NCBI GenBank assembly: GCA_964388085.1
Contig: CAYLZW010000070.1
Coordinates: 1 to 22,101 of the forward strand
Length of the DNA: 22,101 nt
Reading direction: 5' to 3'
From: CAYLZW01 sp964388085
GTDB taxonomy: Bacteria; Myxococcota; UBA727; CAYLZW01
How positions within the stretch are numbered: position 1 is the stretch's first letter; each line of letters begins with the position of its first letter. The translations under genes were made by a program, and so were the position numbers. Shown here in pieces: positions 6,105 to 13,725 of the stretch. Below the pieces are notes generated by a model. That model had not been told where the DNA came from. It ran no database searches and worked only from the letters and a program-made list of their open reading frames with translations.

Positions 6105-8063
6105 ATGCCGAGAGCCGTCCGCCCCGTCGCGAGCTTCGCCGTCGCTGTCTGCGCGATCGCCGCCAGCGCTCCTGTCTCCGCCGCCGTGCCGCACGTCCGC
6201 ATCGACGACGTGAAGCGCGGCAGCCTGCTGTTGCCGACCGATGAGCCGGGCACTTTTCGCGAGCTGCCGACGCTCGGCACGGAGCTCGAGGTGTACGTCA
6301 CCGGCCTCGTGCTGCGCGCGGAGCTGACGCAACGCTTCGTGACGCCGAGCATCGCCAGCGAAGAGGCCCTCTATGCCTTTCCGCTCCCCGACGGCGCCGC
6401 CGTCGACCGCCTGCGCGTGACGATCGGCGACCGCGTCATCGAGGGAGAGATCCGCGAGCGCGAGGAGGCGCGGCGGACCTTCGAGCAGGCCAAGCGCGAG
6501 GGACGAAGGGCCTCGCTCGTCGAACAGCAGCGACCGAACCTGTTCACCAACGCGCTCGCGAACCTGCCCGCCGGTGTCGTCGTGGAGGTGACCATCGGCT
6601 ACCAGGAGGTGCTGCGCTACGACGACGGTCGGGTGCGGCTCTCGTTCCCGACCGCGATTACGCCGCGCTACACGCCGCCCTTCGCCGTCGGGCGGCTGGC
6701 CACGATCCCGGCCGCCGCGAGCGGCGAGGCGGGGCCGCTCGGCGCCGGTTCCATCGACGCGCGCGTTCATGTCGAGGCCGGCTTTCCGCTGACGTCGATC
6801 GCGGTGCCGTCGCACGCGCGGTCGGGTACGCCGCAGGTCGCCATCCAGCGCGCCGGCGAGGAGCGCTTCCTCGTGACGCTGACGAGGGTGAGCGCCGACC
6901 GCGACGTCGTCGTGGAGTGGCGCGCGCTGCCGTCGCAGCGGCCGCGGGCGCGCCTGCTCTACGAGAGCTTCGGCGGCGAGCAGTACGCCATGCTGCTGGT
7001 CACGCCGCCGACGCTCTCCGACGACACGGCACATCCGCTCGTGCCGCGCGAGGTGGTCTTCGTCATCGACAGCTCCGGCTCCATGCACGGCCCTTCCATG
7101 CAGCAGGCCAAGGACGCGCTCGCGCTCGCCATCGAGCGCCTGCGCCCGAGCGATCGCTTCAACGTCGTGGACTTCGACTCCTCGGCGCGCGCGCTGTTTG
7201 AGGCCCCGGTGCTCGCGAGCGCCGAGCAGCGCAGACAGGCTGCCCGCTGGGTCTCCTCCCTGAGCGCCGACGGCGGCACCGAGATGCTCGGCGCGCTCGA
7301 TCTGGCGTTCCGCCAACGCACGGCCGACTTCACGGGCGTGCGGCAGATCGTCTTCATCACCGACGGCGCGGTCACGAACGAAGCGGCGCTGTTCGATCGC
7401 ATCCGCGTCGACCTCGAGGACACGCGGCTGTTCACGGTCGGCATCGGCGCCGCGCCCAATGGTCACTTCATGCGCAAGGCCGCCGAGCTCGGGCGCGGCA
7501 GCTTCACCTACATCGCGAACACGACGGAGGTGGCCGACAAGATGGGCGCGCTGTTCGCGAAGGTGGAGCGACCGGCGCTCACCGACATCACCGTCGGCTT
7601 CGGCGCCGCGGTGGAGATGTACCCAGCGCAGCTACCGGATCTCTACGCGGGCGAGCCTATCGTCGTCGTGGCGAAGGCAGCCGAGCTCGGCGCGCGCGCG
7701 GTCGTGACGGGCAGGCAAGGCGAGCTCCCCTTCCGCGCGGAGGTGTCGCTCGCCGGCGGAGACGCTCGCGGCGCGCTGCATAAGCTGTGGGCGAGGCGCA
7801 AGGTCGAGGCGCTCACCGACGGCGGCGCGCGCTACGGCGGCGACGACAGCCGCGCCGCGATCGTCGCCACCGCGCTCACGCACGGGATCGTCACGCAATT
7901 CACCAGCCTGATCGCCGTCGAGCAGCGCGCCCTCGCCTCCTTGCAGACGCGCGACATCGGCTCGCTGCCCCAAGGCGGCACGCCCGCGTCGCTGCTGCTC
8001 CTCGTCGGCGCCGGCCTCCTCGGCGCCGCGGGCGCCGGCGCGCGGAAGCGGAGGCGCTCGTGA
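6105..8063 (+). CDS. VIT and VWA domain sortase target protein (marine proteobacterial type)
   Basis: A 652-residue exported protein. A signal peptide (R3, R6, hydrophobic core, cleavage near residues 26-27 at PVSA-AVP) is followed by a VIT domain at about 35-165, with ELTQRFVTP, EALYAFPLPDGAAVDRLRV and REREEARRTFEQAKREGRRA. A von Willebrand A domain at about 315-490 has an intact MIDAS (D322-S-S-G-S326), with TDGAV further on. The C-terminus has LPQGGTPA at about 621-628, a hydrophobic helix, and a basic GARKRRRS tail: a tripartite sorting signal. This matches the VIT/VWA proteins that pair with class GN sortases in Proteobacteria. Its stop overlaps the sortase start. The ATG used has GAGGTG upstream; an earlier in-frame ATG would push the signal peptide inward. 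The LPQGG core departs from LPXTG. The VWA domain suggests metal-dependent adhesion; the ligand is unknown. Confidence 0.9.
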   Translation: MPRAVRPVASFAVAVCAIAASAPVSAAVPHVRIDDVKRGSLLLPTDEPGTFRELPTLGTELEVYVTGLVLRAELTQRFVTPSIASEEALYAFPLPDGAAVDRLRVTIGDRVIEGEIREREEARRTFEQAKREGRRASLVEQQRPNLFTNALANLPAGVVVEVTIGYQEVLRYDDGRVRLSFPTAITPRYTPPFAVGRLATIPAAASGEAGPLGAGSIDARVHVEAGFPLTSIAVPSHARSGTPQVAIQRAGEERFLVTLTRVSADRDVVVEWRALPSQRPRARLLYESFGGEQYAMLLVTPPTLSDDTAHPLVPREVVFVIDSSGSMHGPSMQQAKDALALAIERLRPSDRFNVVDFDSSARALFEAPVLASAEQRRQAARWVSSLSADGGTEMLGALDLAFRQRTADFTGVRQIVFITDGAVTNEAALFDRIRVDLEDTRLFTVGIGAAPNGHFMRKAAELGRGSFTYIANTTEVADKMGALFAKVERPALTDITVGFGAAVEMYPAQLPDLYAGEPIVVVAKAAELGARAVVTGRQGELPFRAEVSLAGGDARGALHKLWARRKVEALTDGGARYGGDDSRAAIVATALTHGIVTQFTSLIAVEQRALASLQTRDIGSLPQGGTPASLLLLVGAGLLGAAGAGARKRRRS

Positions 8064-8680
8064 GCCGCCGTCGTCGTGCCGTGTGCGCGCTCTTGGCGGT
8101 GTTCGGCGCCGTGCTCGTCGGACACGGGCTGTACATTCCCGCCAAGGCCCTCGTCGCGCAGGTGCTGCTCGAGCGCGCCTGGCAGCGCGCGCGCGCTGGT
8201 GACGACGACGTCCGCCCCTGGCCGTGGGCGGACACCGCGCCCGTCGCCCGGCTGCGCGCGCCGCGCCTCGACGTGGAGACCATCGCGCTCGCCGGCGCCA
8301 GCGGACGCACCTTGGCCTTTGGTCCGGGCCACGTCTCGGGGACGGCGCTGCCCGGAGAGCCCGGCAACATCGGCCTCGCCGGACACCGCGACACGCACTT
8401 CGCGTTCCTCGAGGATGTGCAGCCCGGCGACGTGCTCGAGCTCGAGGCGCCGGCGGGCGGCGTCACGCGCTATCGCGTGGAGCACACGTTCGTCGCGGAC
8501 GAGTCATCCGTGTGGGTGCTGGCGCCGACGAGCGACGACACCCTGACGCTCATCACCTGTTGGCCGTTCGACGCTGTCGTGCCCGGCGGCCCCGAGCGCT
8601 ACATCGTGCGCGCGCGCTCAATAGGCGACGCTGCGCCTCCCGCCGGCCAGCGCGAGCGGGAGCTCGTCGCCGAGCGGTAG
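8060..8680 (+). CDS. Class GN sortase
   Basis: A 206-residue transpeptidase of the proteobacterial GN class. It has an N-terminal basic patch (SRRRRA) and one membrane helix (about 7-24), then the sortase barrel. Catalytic residues are visible: H109 in NIGLAGHRDTHF, C167 in LTLITCWPF and R180 in GPERYIV. It is expected to sit in the inner membrane facing the periplasm, to cleave the sorting signal of the upstream VIT/VWA protein, and to transfer that protein to an acceptor that is not known for Gram-negatives. The start is GTG, preceded by GGAGG and overlapping the upstream TGA in a GTGA arrangement, so the two genes are translationally coupled. No dedicated two-component regulators, which often accompany these pairs, are in the window. 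Its last 63 bases are antisense to the end of the next gene. Confidence 0.93.
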   Translation: MSRRRRAVCALLAVFGAVLVGHGLYIPAKALVAQVLLERAWQRARAGDDDVRPWPWADTAPVARLRAPRLDVETIALAGASGRTLAFGPGHVSGTALPGEPGNIGLAGHRDTHFAFLEDVQPGDVLELEAPAGGVTRYRVEHTFVADESSVWVLAPTSDDTLTLITCWPFDAVVPGGPERYIVRARSIGDAAPPAGQRERELVAER

Positions 8681-9424
8681 CCGCGACCTGGCCGCCTTCG
8701 GTGGAGGCTCGTTTTCCTCGCTGGGCGACGTCAGCAGCATGTCGCCCGCCAGCGCCCCGACGAGCGCGGTCACGCCGGCGGCGGCCACCATGCCGAAACC
8801 GGCCAACGCCAGGGTGCTGCTGGGGGCGCCCGAGAAGAGCCCGGGCTCGAGCCCCCCGCCGGAGCCGACCTCCATGTCGGACAGCCCGAAGCCGGCGAGG
8901 ACGACGCCTCCAATCCCGAGCGCGATACCGGGCAGGCCGCCGAGCGCCGCCCCCCAGAAGGCCCTGCCCGAGATCAGCGACGACACGGTGACCGCACCCG
9001 TGACGACGAGGGCGGCGAGCGGACCGAGCACGATCATGCCCGCGGTCGCGAGGATGAGGCCGAGCACGACGATGCCCGCGCTGATGACGCCGATGACGCA
9101 GGCCTCGGCGCAGTTGTCCCCGCTGCTCGCGTCCGGCGCCACCTGCGTGAAGATGCAGCCGAGCGCGGAGAGCCCGCCGCCGACGACGTCGAGCCCGAGG
9201 CAAGCGCCCCCTCCGGCGAACAGCGGCCCCCACAGGGACCCGGGCTCGTCGTCATCCGTCTCCTCCTCGTCGCTGTCTTCCGCGCCCTGCCCGTCTTCCG
9301 CAGCAGGCGCTGGCTCTGTCGCGGGCGCAAAGGCCTCGAGCGGGGCCGGCGGCGCCGGGTCCGCCTGCGCCCGCGCGCCGATTGCGCCGAGCAGGGTGAG
9401 GGCGAGTACGGCAATGATTCGCAT
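8618..9424 (-). CDS. Exported or membrane protein with acidic N-terminal linker, unknown function
   Basis: A 268-residue protein. A signal peptide (RIIAVLALTLLGAIGARA, cleavage before QADP) is followed by a Pro/Ala-rich then strongly acidic stretch (GAEDSDEEETDDDEPG, about residues 48-63). The remainder is Gly/Ala/Val-rich with about four hydrophobic segments: around residues 70-95, a long one with SAGIVVLGLILATAGMIVLG, another near GLPGIALGIGGVVLAGFGLS, and one near TLALAGFGMVAAAGVTALVG. Two close cysteine pairs lie in the first part (ACLGL..GCIF and NCAEAC). The C-terminus is polar. I recognise no family. The start used gives a clean signal peptide; longer frames reach into the upstream gene. 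Its 3' end overlaps the sortase gene by 63 bp in opposite orientation. A partnership with the sortase system is possible from position only. Confidence 0.75.
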   Translation of the reverse strand: MRIIAVLALTLLGAIGARAQADPAPPAPLEAFAPATEPAPAAEDGQGAEDSDEEETDDDEPGSLWGPLFAGGGACLGLDVVGGGLSALGCIFTQVAPDASSGDNCAEACVIGVISAGIVVLGLILATAGMIVLGPLAALVVTGAVTVSSLISGRAFWGAALGGLPGIALGIGGVVLAGFGLSDMEVGSGGGLEPGLFSGAPSSTLALAGFGMVAAAGVTALVGALAGDMLLTSPSEENEPPPKAARSRLPLGDELPLALAGGRRSVAY

Positions 9425-9475
9425 GGCCAAGCCTACGACACCGGCCGCTCGGAGACAGCGGCGGGTACGCAAAGA

Positions 9476-9516
9476 GCCCTCGCGCCGGCGCGCGTCATGA
9501 ACCCTCCGGCGAGGGC
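9476..9516 (-). terminator. Hairpin around the sulfatase-fold gene stop codon
   Basis: Arms 9506-9516 (CCGGCGAGGGC) and 9476-9488 (GCCCTCGCGCCGG) form an 11-bp stem with a two-base bulge; the stop codon of the upstream gene lies in the loop. On the minus strand the stem is followed by TCTTTG, a weak U-rich tail. It could terminate or attenuate transcription before the next minus-strand gene. Confidence 0.45.
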
Positions 9517-11600
9517 GTGGGGTCGCCCGGCAGCGGCGGGCGGTCGAGCCAGCGCTGGTACAGCGCCTCCATCCGGCGGGTGACGTCGTCATCGCGCCCG
9601 TAGAGGCTGCGCGTCTCGCCCGGGTCACGCTCGAGATCGAAGAGCAGCTTCCCGCCGCCGCGCACATCGACGATGAGCTTGTAACGCTCCTCGATGACGG
9701 CGCGGGACAGCTCCCCCTGGAAGCCCGTCTCGACCACCACGGGCAGCGGCCTCGGGCGTCCGGCGACGGCGTCGAGCAGCGAGAACGGCCGCGGCACCTT
9801 GACGCCGGTGAGCAGCGCCAGCGCGGGCACGATGTCCGCGTGCGAGACGGGCTCGTCGACGAGCACGGAAGGGCAGCCGGGGACGTAGAAGGCGAGCGGG
9901 ACGTGGACGCTCGGCTCGAACAGGTCGGGACCGTGCCCGTGGCGTCCGCGCTCGCCGAGCCCCTCCCCGTGATCGGCCGTCACCACGACGATCGTGTCGT
10001 CGGCGTGCGGCGAGGCGGCCAGGCCGTCGAGCAGGCGGCCTACCTGCAGCATCGTGTAGGCGACCTCGCGCTCGTAATCGGTCCCCTCGGGCTCGGGGAG
10101 CAGCTCGCGCGAGATGGGCAAGAAGGGCGCGTGCGGATCGAGATAGTGGGCCCACAGAAAGAACGGCTCCTGCTGCGTCGCGAGGAGCTCGAGCGCCGTG
10201 TCGGTGACCGTGCTCGAGGTGAACGCGAACTTCGCCCCCTTCTCATCTGGGTCACGGCGCCCCAGCGTGACGACGTCGAACGCGCCCTGCAGAGAGCTCG
10301 GGAGGAACAGCATGGGGATCGCGAGGCGAGGCACTCCCGCGTCGCCCAGCGCGGCGGGGAAGCCCCCGGGCGGCGGCGGCTGAACAGCGTTCGCGAACGT
10401 GCCGTTCGGCGCGTCGCTGATGTGGCGGCTGCCGAGGAGACCGTAGAGGGACAACAGCGTCGACGTGCTCTGCGGGTAAGCGCGCGTGAACCAGGCGGAG
10501 CGTCGCGCGAGCGCCGCGAGCGCGGGCGTTCGCTCGGGCGACAGCACGTCGACGCGCAGGGTGTCGATGGTGATGAGGATGACCGAGCGCGGGGCTCCGG
10601 CGCTCTGCTGCAGACACGTCGCCCACGGACCGGTTCGTGGGATGTCGGCGGCGCTCGGCGGCGCCGCGACGGCGTCGCCCCCGCGGCAGTCGTCGTCGAT
10701 GCCGTTGCCGGGGATCTCTCGGCGGGCAGCCTCGCTGCGCGCGTCCTGCGGGGCGCAGTCGGTGCCCCCCCACAGCGCGGAGCCGGCGCCGTCGTCATCG
10801 AGGTCGCTGAGCGCGCGACCGAGGAGCAGGAACGAGCTCGACGTCGCTGCGCGAGCGCTCAGCAGGAAGCGAGCGTCGTCTCGGAGCGCGCCCGCGAGCC
10901 CTCCCGAGACCAGCGCGCCGACGAGCAGGAGGACGTTCAGCCGCGCCCGCGGCGCGCGCCCTTCGCGCTCGAGGCCGCGCACGACCATGAGCGCGAGCAG
11001 CAGCACCGCGGGCCCGGCGAAGGGCAGCAGCCGATTGTCATTGGCGGCCGCGGCTCCGCTCTGAGCGACCCAGGTGGCCAGGAACACCCCCGCGAGCCCC
11101 TCGAGCGCGAGCAGGCGACGAGGCGAGATCTGTGCTTCGAGGGCGTGCGCACGCATACGTAAGAGGCGCTCGACGAGAAAGCCCAGCGCCGCCGCGACGA
11201 CGAGGATCACGACGATCGCGAAAGTCATCGCCAGCGCGACCGGGCCCGGGAACTCGAGGTTGAGCTTGGACTCCGCGTAGAGCAGCAAGCGCAGAGCGAT
11301 CACCGCGACCGTCAGCGCGGCCACGCCGGCGACGTTCACCGACACCGGCGGCACAGGGAGACGGCGCGTCCAGCGCTCGACGACGAAGAGCGCCGCGGCG
11401 AGGAGGCACGCGGGCGGCAGGAAGGTCGCGACCAGCATGAGCGCCGTCGCCAGCAAGACGATCGGATCCGCCCGCGCCATGGGGGAGATGGCGAGCAGCA
11501 CGAGCGCCTCGGCGACGGCGCAGAGCCCGGCCGCCGCGAGGGCGCGACCGGTCCATGGGCTTCGCAGCGGCGACGTAAGGGACTTGGTGATGAGCGACAT
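9495..11600 (-). CDS. Membrane-anchored sulfatase-fold (alkaline phosphatase superfamily) protein with MopE-like motif
   Basis: A 701-residue protein. The first about 260 residues hold six or more hydrophobic segments, in the layout of LtaS/EptA-type enzymes. Residues 266-311 carry an Asp-rich motif (DLDDDGAG, TDC, then GNGIDDDC.GGD) typical of MopE-like metal-binding repeats. The C-terminal domain is sulfatase-like: VILITIDTLRVDVL with metal ligand D346, FLWAHYLDPHAPFLP, and VVTADHGEGLGERGRHGHGP. The usual sulfatase C/S-x-P-S-R nucleophile motif is absent; the equivalent stretch is YPQSTSTLLSLYGL, so a Ser or Thr nucleophile, or an activity other than sulfate-ester hydrolysis such as phospho-group transfer on envelope polymers, is likelier. 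The domain should face the periplasm. The start ATG has no clear Shine-Dalgarno. A terminator-like hairpin ends the gene. Confidence 0.88.
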   Translation of the reverse strand: MSLITKSLTSPLRSPWTGRALAAAGLCAVAEALVLLAISPMARADPIVLLATALMLVATFLPPACLLAAALFVVERWTRRLPVPPVSVNVAGVAALTVAVIALRLLLYAESKLNLEFPGPVALAMTFAIVVILVVAAALGFLVERLLRMRAHALEAQISPRRLLALEGLAGVFLATWVAQSGAAAANDNRLLPFAGPAVLLLALMVVRGLEREGRAPRARLNVLLLVGALVSGGLAGALRDDARFLLSARAATSSSFLLLGRALSDLDDDGAGSALWGGTDCAPQDARSEAARREIPGNGIDDDCRGGDAVAAPPSAADIPRTGPWATCLQQSAGAPRSVILITIDTLRVDVLSPERTPALAALARRSAWFTRAYPQSTSTLLSLYGLLGSRHISDAPNGTFANAVQPPPPGGFPAALGDAGVPRLAIPMLFLPSSLQGAFDVVTLGRRDPDEKGAKFAFTSSTVTDTALELLATQQEPFFLWAHYLDPHAPFLPISRELLPEPEGTDYEREVAYTMLQVGRLLDGLAASPHADDTIVVVTADHGEGLGERGRHGHGPDLFEPSVHVPLAFYVPGCPSVLVDEPVSHADIVPALALLTGVKVPRPFSLLDAVAGRPRPLPVVVETGFQGELSRAVIEERYKLIVDVRGGGKLLFDLERDPGETRSLYGRDDDVTRRMEALYQRWLDRPPLPGDPTPSPEGS

Positions 11601-12393
11601 GAGCGCGCGGCAGAGTAGCCGCTTCGATGACAGAGCACAGCGTCAGCTTCGGGCTGCATCGGTATCACCGCGGTGCTGGTGCCCCTGGCCCGTCCGCGCT
11701 CGTCGGCCTGCTAGGCTGACGCACCTCATACGCGGAGCGCTCCTGCACCCTGCCGTCGTCCTCGCGCTCGTCACGCTCGCTCTGGCTCCTCCCGAGGCAG
11801 AAGCCGAGGCGCCGGAGGAGCAGCGCTTCGACGTCGAGTCGCGGCTGAGCGCGCGCGCCGGCGCCAGCGCCGGGCACGTGTGGGTGACCCCCTTCGCGTT
11901 CGCGCTCCCCGGTGGCGGCGTCGAGCTGAAGCTGCGCTGGCGCTCACCGACGGGGTGGATCGTCGACAGTCGGGCCGGGCTCTCGCTCGGCGTCGACGAG
12001 ACCGGCACCCTCGGCGGCGGGTACCACGGCACCGTGGGCGTCGTCGGCACCTGGTACGACGCCGGTTGGTCCTCGCTGTCGACGCGCTCGTACGTCGGGC
12101 TGTCGAGCTTCAGCCTCATCCCGGTCCCCGGCGTCGGCAGCAACACGACGCTGGCCTTCGTGCCCGTGCGGCGCGGGAGCTTCCGCTGGATCCTCGCCCT
12201 CGACGGCACCGTGGAGCTGCTCATCATCGTGCCGCGCTTCGTGCTCGGCGCGTCCACGGCCGTGCTCTTCGACATCGGCGACCTCTCGCTCGGCGTCGAG
12301 GCGGGCGGCGCCGCCGAGGCCGTGGTCGCGGTCGCCGCCAACGTCGTCAGCGCCACCGGCGGGCTGACGCTGCTCGCGGCGTACCGCTTCTGA
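11599..12393 (+). CDS. Outer-membrane beta-barrel-like exported protein, start uncertain
   Basis: The frame ends with a run of alternating hydrophobic/polar strands and a C-terminal aromatic residue (TLLAAYRF), as in outer-membrane barrels. Repeated strand-like pieces are visible: VELKLRWRSPTGWIVDSRAG, YHGTVGVVGTWYDAGWSSLS, FRWILALDGTVELLIIVPRF. A signal-peptide-like stretch (LIRGALLHPAVVLALVTLAL, then PEAEA) lies about 40 residues after the ATG listed here. No ATG, GTG or TTG lies in frame closer to it; the nearest option is a CTG at 11716. Either the signal peptide has a long N-region, a rare start is used, or there is a sequence error. The listed ATG overlaps the start of the divergent gene by two bases, which would leave no promoter space, so a later start is more credible. 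The function is unknown. Confidence 0.65.
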   Translation: MSARQSSRFDDRAQRQLRAASVSPRCWCPWPVRARRPARLTHLIRGALLHPAVVLALVTLALAPPEAEAEAPEEQRFDVESRLSARAGASAGHVWVTPFAFALPGGGVELKLRWRSPTGWIVDSRAGLSLGVDETGTLGGGYHGTVGVVGTWYDAGWSSLSTRSYVGLSSFSLIPVPGVGSNTTLAFVPVRRGSFRWILALDGTVELLIIVPRFVLGASTAVLFDIGDLSLGVEAGGAAEAVVAVAANVVSATGGLTLLAAYRF

Positions 12394-12447
12394 GGCCGCG
12401 CCGTGCGCGGGCGCCGCTCGGGCACAGGCCGTGCACACCACGGGTGA

Positions 12448-13518
12448 ATGCACCGCGCGCTGTCGCCTGGAGAGCTGCACCAGGCGCTGGTGGAGCTCAC
12501 GAAGGCCCGGGTCACGCCTGGCTCGTCGGGTCTACCGCGCGCCGCGCGGCTCGATCGCGAGCGCGAGCTGGCGCTGCTCGAGGAGCGCTTCCTCGAGGAG
12601 GAGCGCCGAGCGGTCGCGCCCACCGCGGCGGAAGCCCCCCACGAAGCGCGCGCGTTCGTGCGTTGGTTCGACGCGCTGCTCGTCGAGGGTCCCGGACAAG
12701 ACGATCCGCTCTTTGCTTGGCTCGAGCGGCACGCGTCGTGGGGCGCCATGCGCTGGTTCCTTCGGCAGGAGGTCGCCGGCGAGGCGGGCTTCGACGACCT
12801 CGTCGCGCTCACGCAGCTGCGCATGCCGAACCGCGTGAAGCTCGAGATGGCGCGCAATTATTGGGACGAGATGGGCCGGGGCCGGGAGTCAGCCATGCAC
12901 AGCCGGCTGCTCGATCACCTCGCCGCTTCGCTCGCGTACGAAGGCGAAGGCCCGGCGGTCGTCTGGCAGGCCGTCGCGCTCGGCAACCTGATGGCCGGCC
13001 TGGCGCTCGATCGCCGCTACGCGTTCCACAGCGTGGGCGCGCTCGGCGCCGTCGAGCTCAGCGCGCCGGATCGATCGGCCGCGGTCAACCGGGGGCTGGC
13101 GCGCCTCGGGGTGCGCGGCCACGAACGGCAATATTACGCACTGCACGCCACCCTCGACAGAAAGCATTACCGCGCGTGGCGTGACGAGGTGCTCTCTCCG
13201 CTCGTCGAGGAAGATCCCACGCGGGCGCGCCCCCTCGCCGAGGGCGCGCTCATGCGACTGTCAGCGGGCGCGCGCTGCTTCGAGCGCTATCGCGAGGCGC
13301 TTTGGGGGCATCGCTCTACATCGTCAGCGCCGCGGGCGGGTCAGCACCCAGCCACCGGCGAGGCCGACGGGCAGCACGATCACCAGCATCCAGAGCGGAC
13401 CGAACAACAGCAGCAGCGCCGCGGTGGACGACGACGGCGAGACGAACACCTCCCACAGCAGGATGGCGGCGCACACGCTCAAGAGCGCGCCGGCGACGAC
13501 AATGGGCGCCCTGCGTGA
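12448..13518 (+). CDS. Iron-containing redox enzyme family (haem-oxygenase-like diiron fold) protein
   Basis: A 356-codon frame; an in-frame TGA immediately before the ATG fixes the start. Residues about 65-290 show the haem-oxygenase-like helical fold of the iron-containing redox enzyme family: FLRQEVAGEAGFDDLVALTQ, VKLEMARNYWDEMGRG, then RESAMHSRLLDHL, AFHSVGALGAVELSAPDR, and a histidine-rich helix (GHERQYYALHATLDRKHY). Candidate metal ligands are E108, E141, E147, H151 and the later histidines. Known relatives use O2 at a non-haem iron centre on fatty acids or amino-acid-derived substrates; the substrate here is unknown. The homologous part appears to end near residue 290 (ERYREALWG). The last about 65 residues are Gln/Arg/Gly-rich and are antisense to the next gene, so the authentic stop may have been lost or shifted. 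Confidence 0.8.
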   Translation: MHRALSPGELHQALVELTKARVTPGSSGLPRAARLDRERELALLEERFLEEERRAVAPTAAEAPHEARAFVRWFDALLVEGPGQDDPLFAWLERHASWGAMRWFLRQEVAGEAGFDDLVALTQLRMPNRVKLEMARNYWDEMGRGRESAMHSRLLDHLAASLAYEGEGPAVVWQAVALGNLMAGLALDRRYAFHSVGALGAVELSAPDRSAAVNRGLARLGVRGHERQYYALHATLDRKHYRAWRDEVLSPLVEEDPTRARPLAEGALMRLSAGARCFERYREALWGHRSTSSAPRAGQHPATGEADGQHDHQHPERTEQQQQRRGGRRRRDEHLPQQDGGAHAQERAGDDNGRPA

Positions 13519-13677
13519 CGCAAATCGCACGACCAGCGCCAGCGCGGCAAACGGCGCGAGCCCCCACAGGGCAAAGCCGACGCGCCCCGCGGTCGCGCCG
13601 TCCGACATGACGCCGACGACGATCGCGGTGATGGCACCGGGCACGAGGGCCAGCAAACGAACCAGGCGCGTGCTCAT
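13324..13677 (-). CDS. Small integral membrane protein, unknown function
   Basis: A 117-residue protein with four probable membrane helices: around residues 5-24 (VRLLALVPGAITAIVVGVM), 35-53 (FALWGLAPFAALALVVRF), 57-80 (PIVVAGALLSVCAAILLWEV) and 86-112 (AALLLLFGPLWMLVIVLPVG). It ends in the basic tail TRPRR. The start is ATG with GGAG six bases upstream (GTAGGAGCGCCG); a TTG further upstream is less likely. Both termini are predicted cytoplasmic. Its 3' part overlaps the C-terminal tail of the plus-strand redox enzyme by about 195 bp, and its hydrophobic pattern makes it the more credible reading of that overlap. It lies downstream of the methyltransferase-like lipoprotein gene, with 48 bp between. 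No family is recognised. Confidence 0.7.
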   Translation of the reverse strand: MSTRLVRLLALVPGAITAIVVGVMSDGATAGRVGFALWGLAPFAALALVVRFASRRAPIVVAGALLSVCAAILLWEVFVSPSSSTAALLLLFGPLWMLVIVLPVGLAGGWVLTRPRR

Positions 13678-13725
13678 CGGCGCTCCTACCTGCAAGGGGA
13701 CTGTCAGGAACGGACCGGCCTCCCG

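Noticed and set aside
6072..7466. 464-residue minus-strand open frame
   Set aside because: Lies opposite the VIT/VWA gene and has shadow-type composition; the plus frame has a signal peptide, MIDAS and sorting signal.
10424..10575. Calling the sulfatase-fold protein a true arylsulfatase
   Set aside because: No C/S-x-P-S-R formylglycine motif is present in the expected place.
9840..11162. 440-residue plus-strand open frame
   Set aside because: Arg/Glu/Ala-rich shadow of the sulfatase-fold gene; no motif.
11643..12857. 404-residue minus-strand open frame
   Set aside because: Ser/Arg-rich shadow spanning two unrelated plus-strand genes and their junction.
11880..13184. 434-residue plus-strand open frame in another phase
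   Set aside because: Extremely Arg-rich and crosses the boundary of two better-supported genes.
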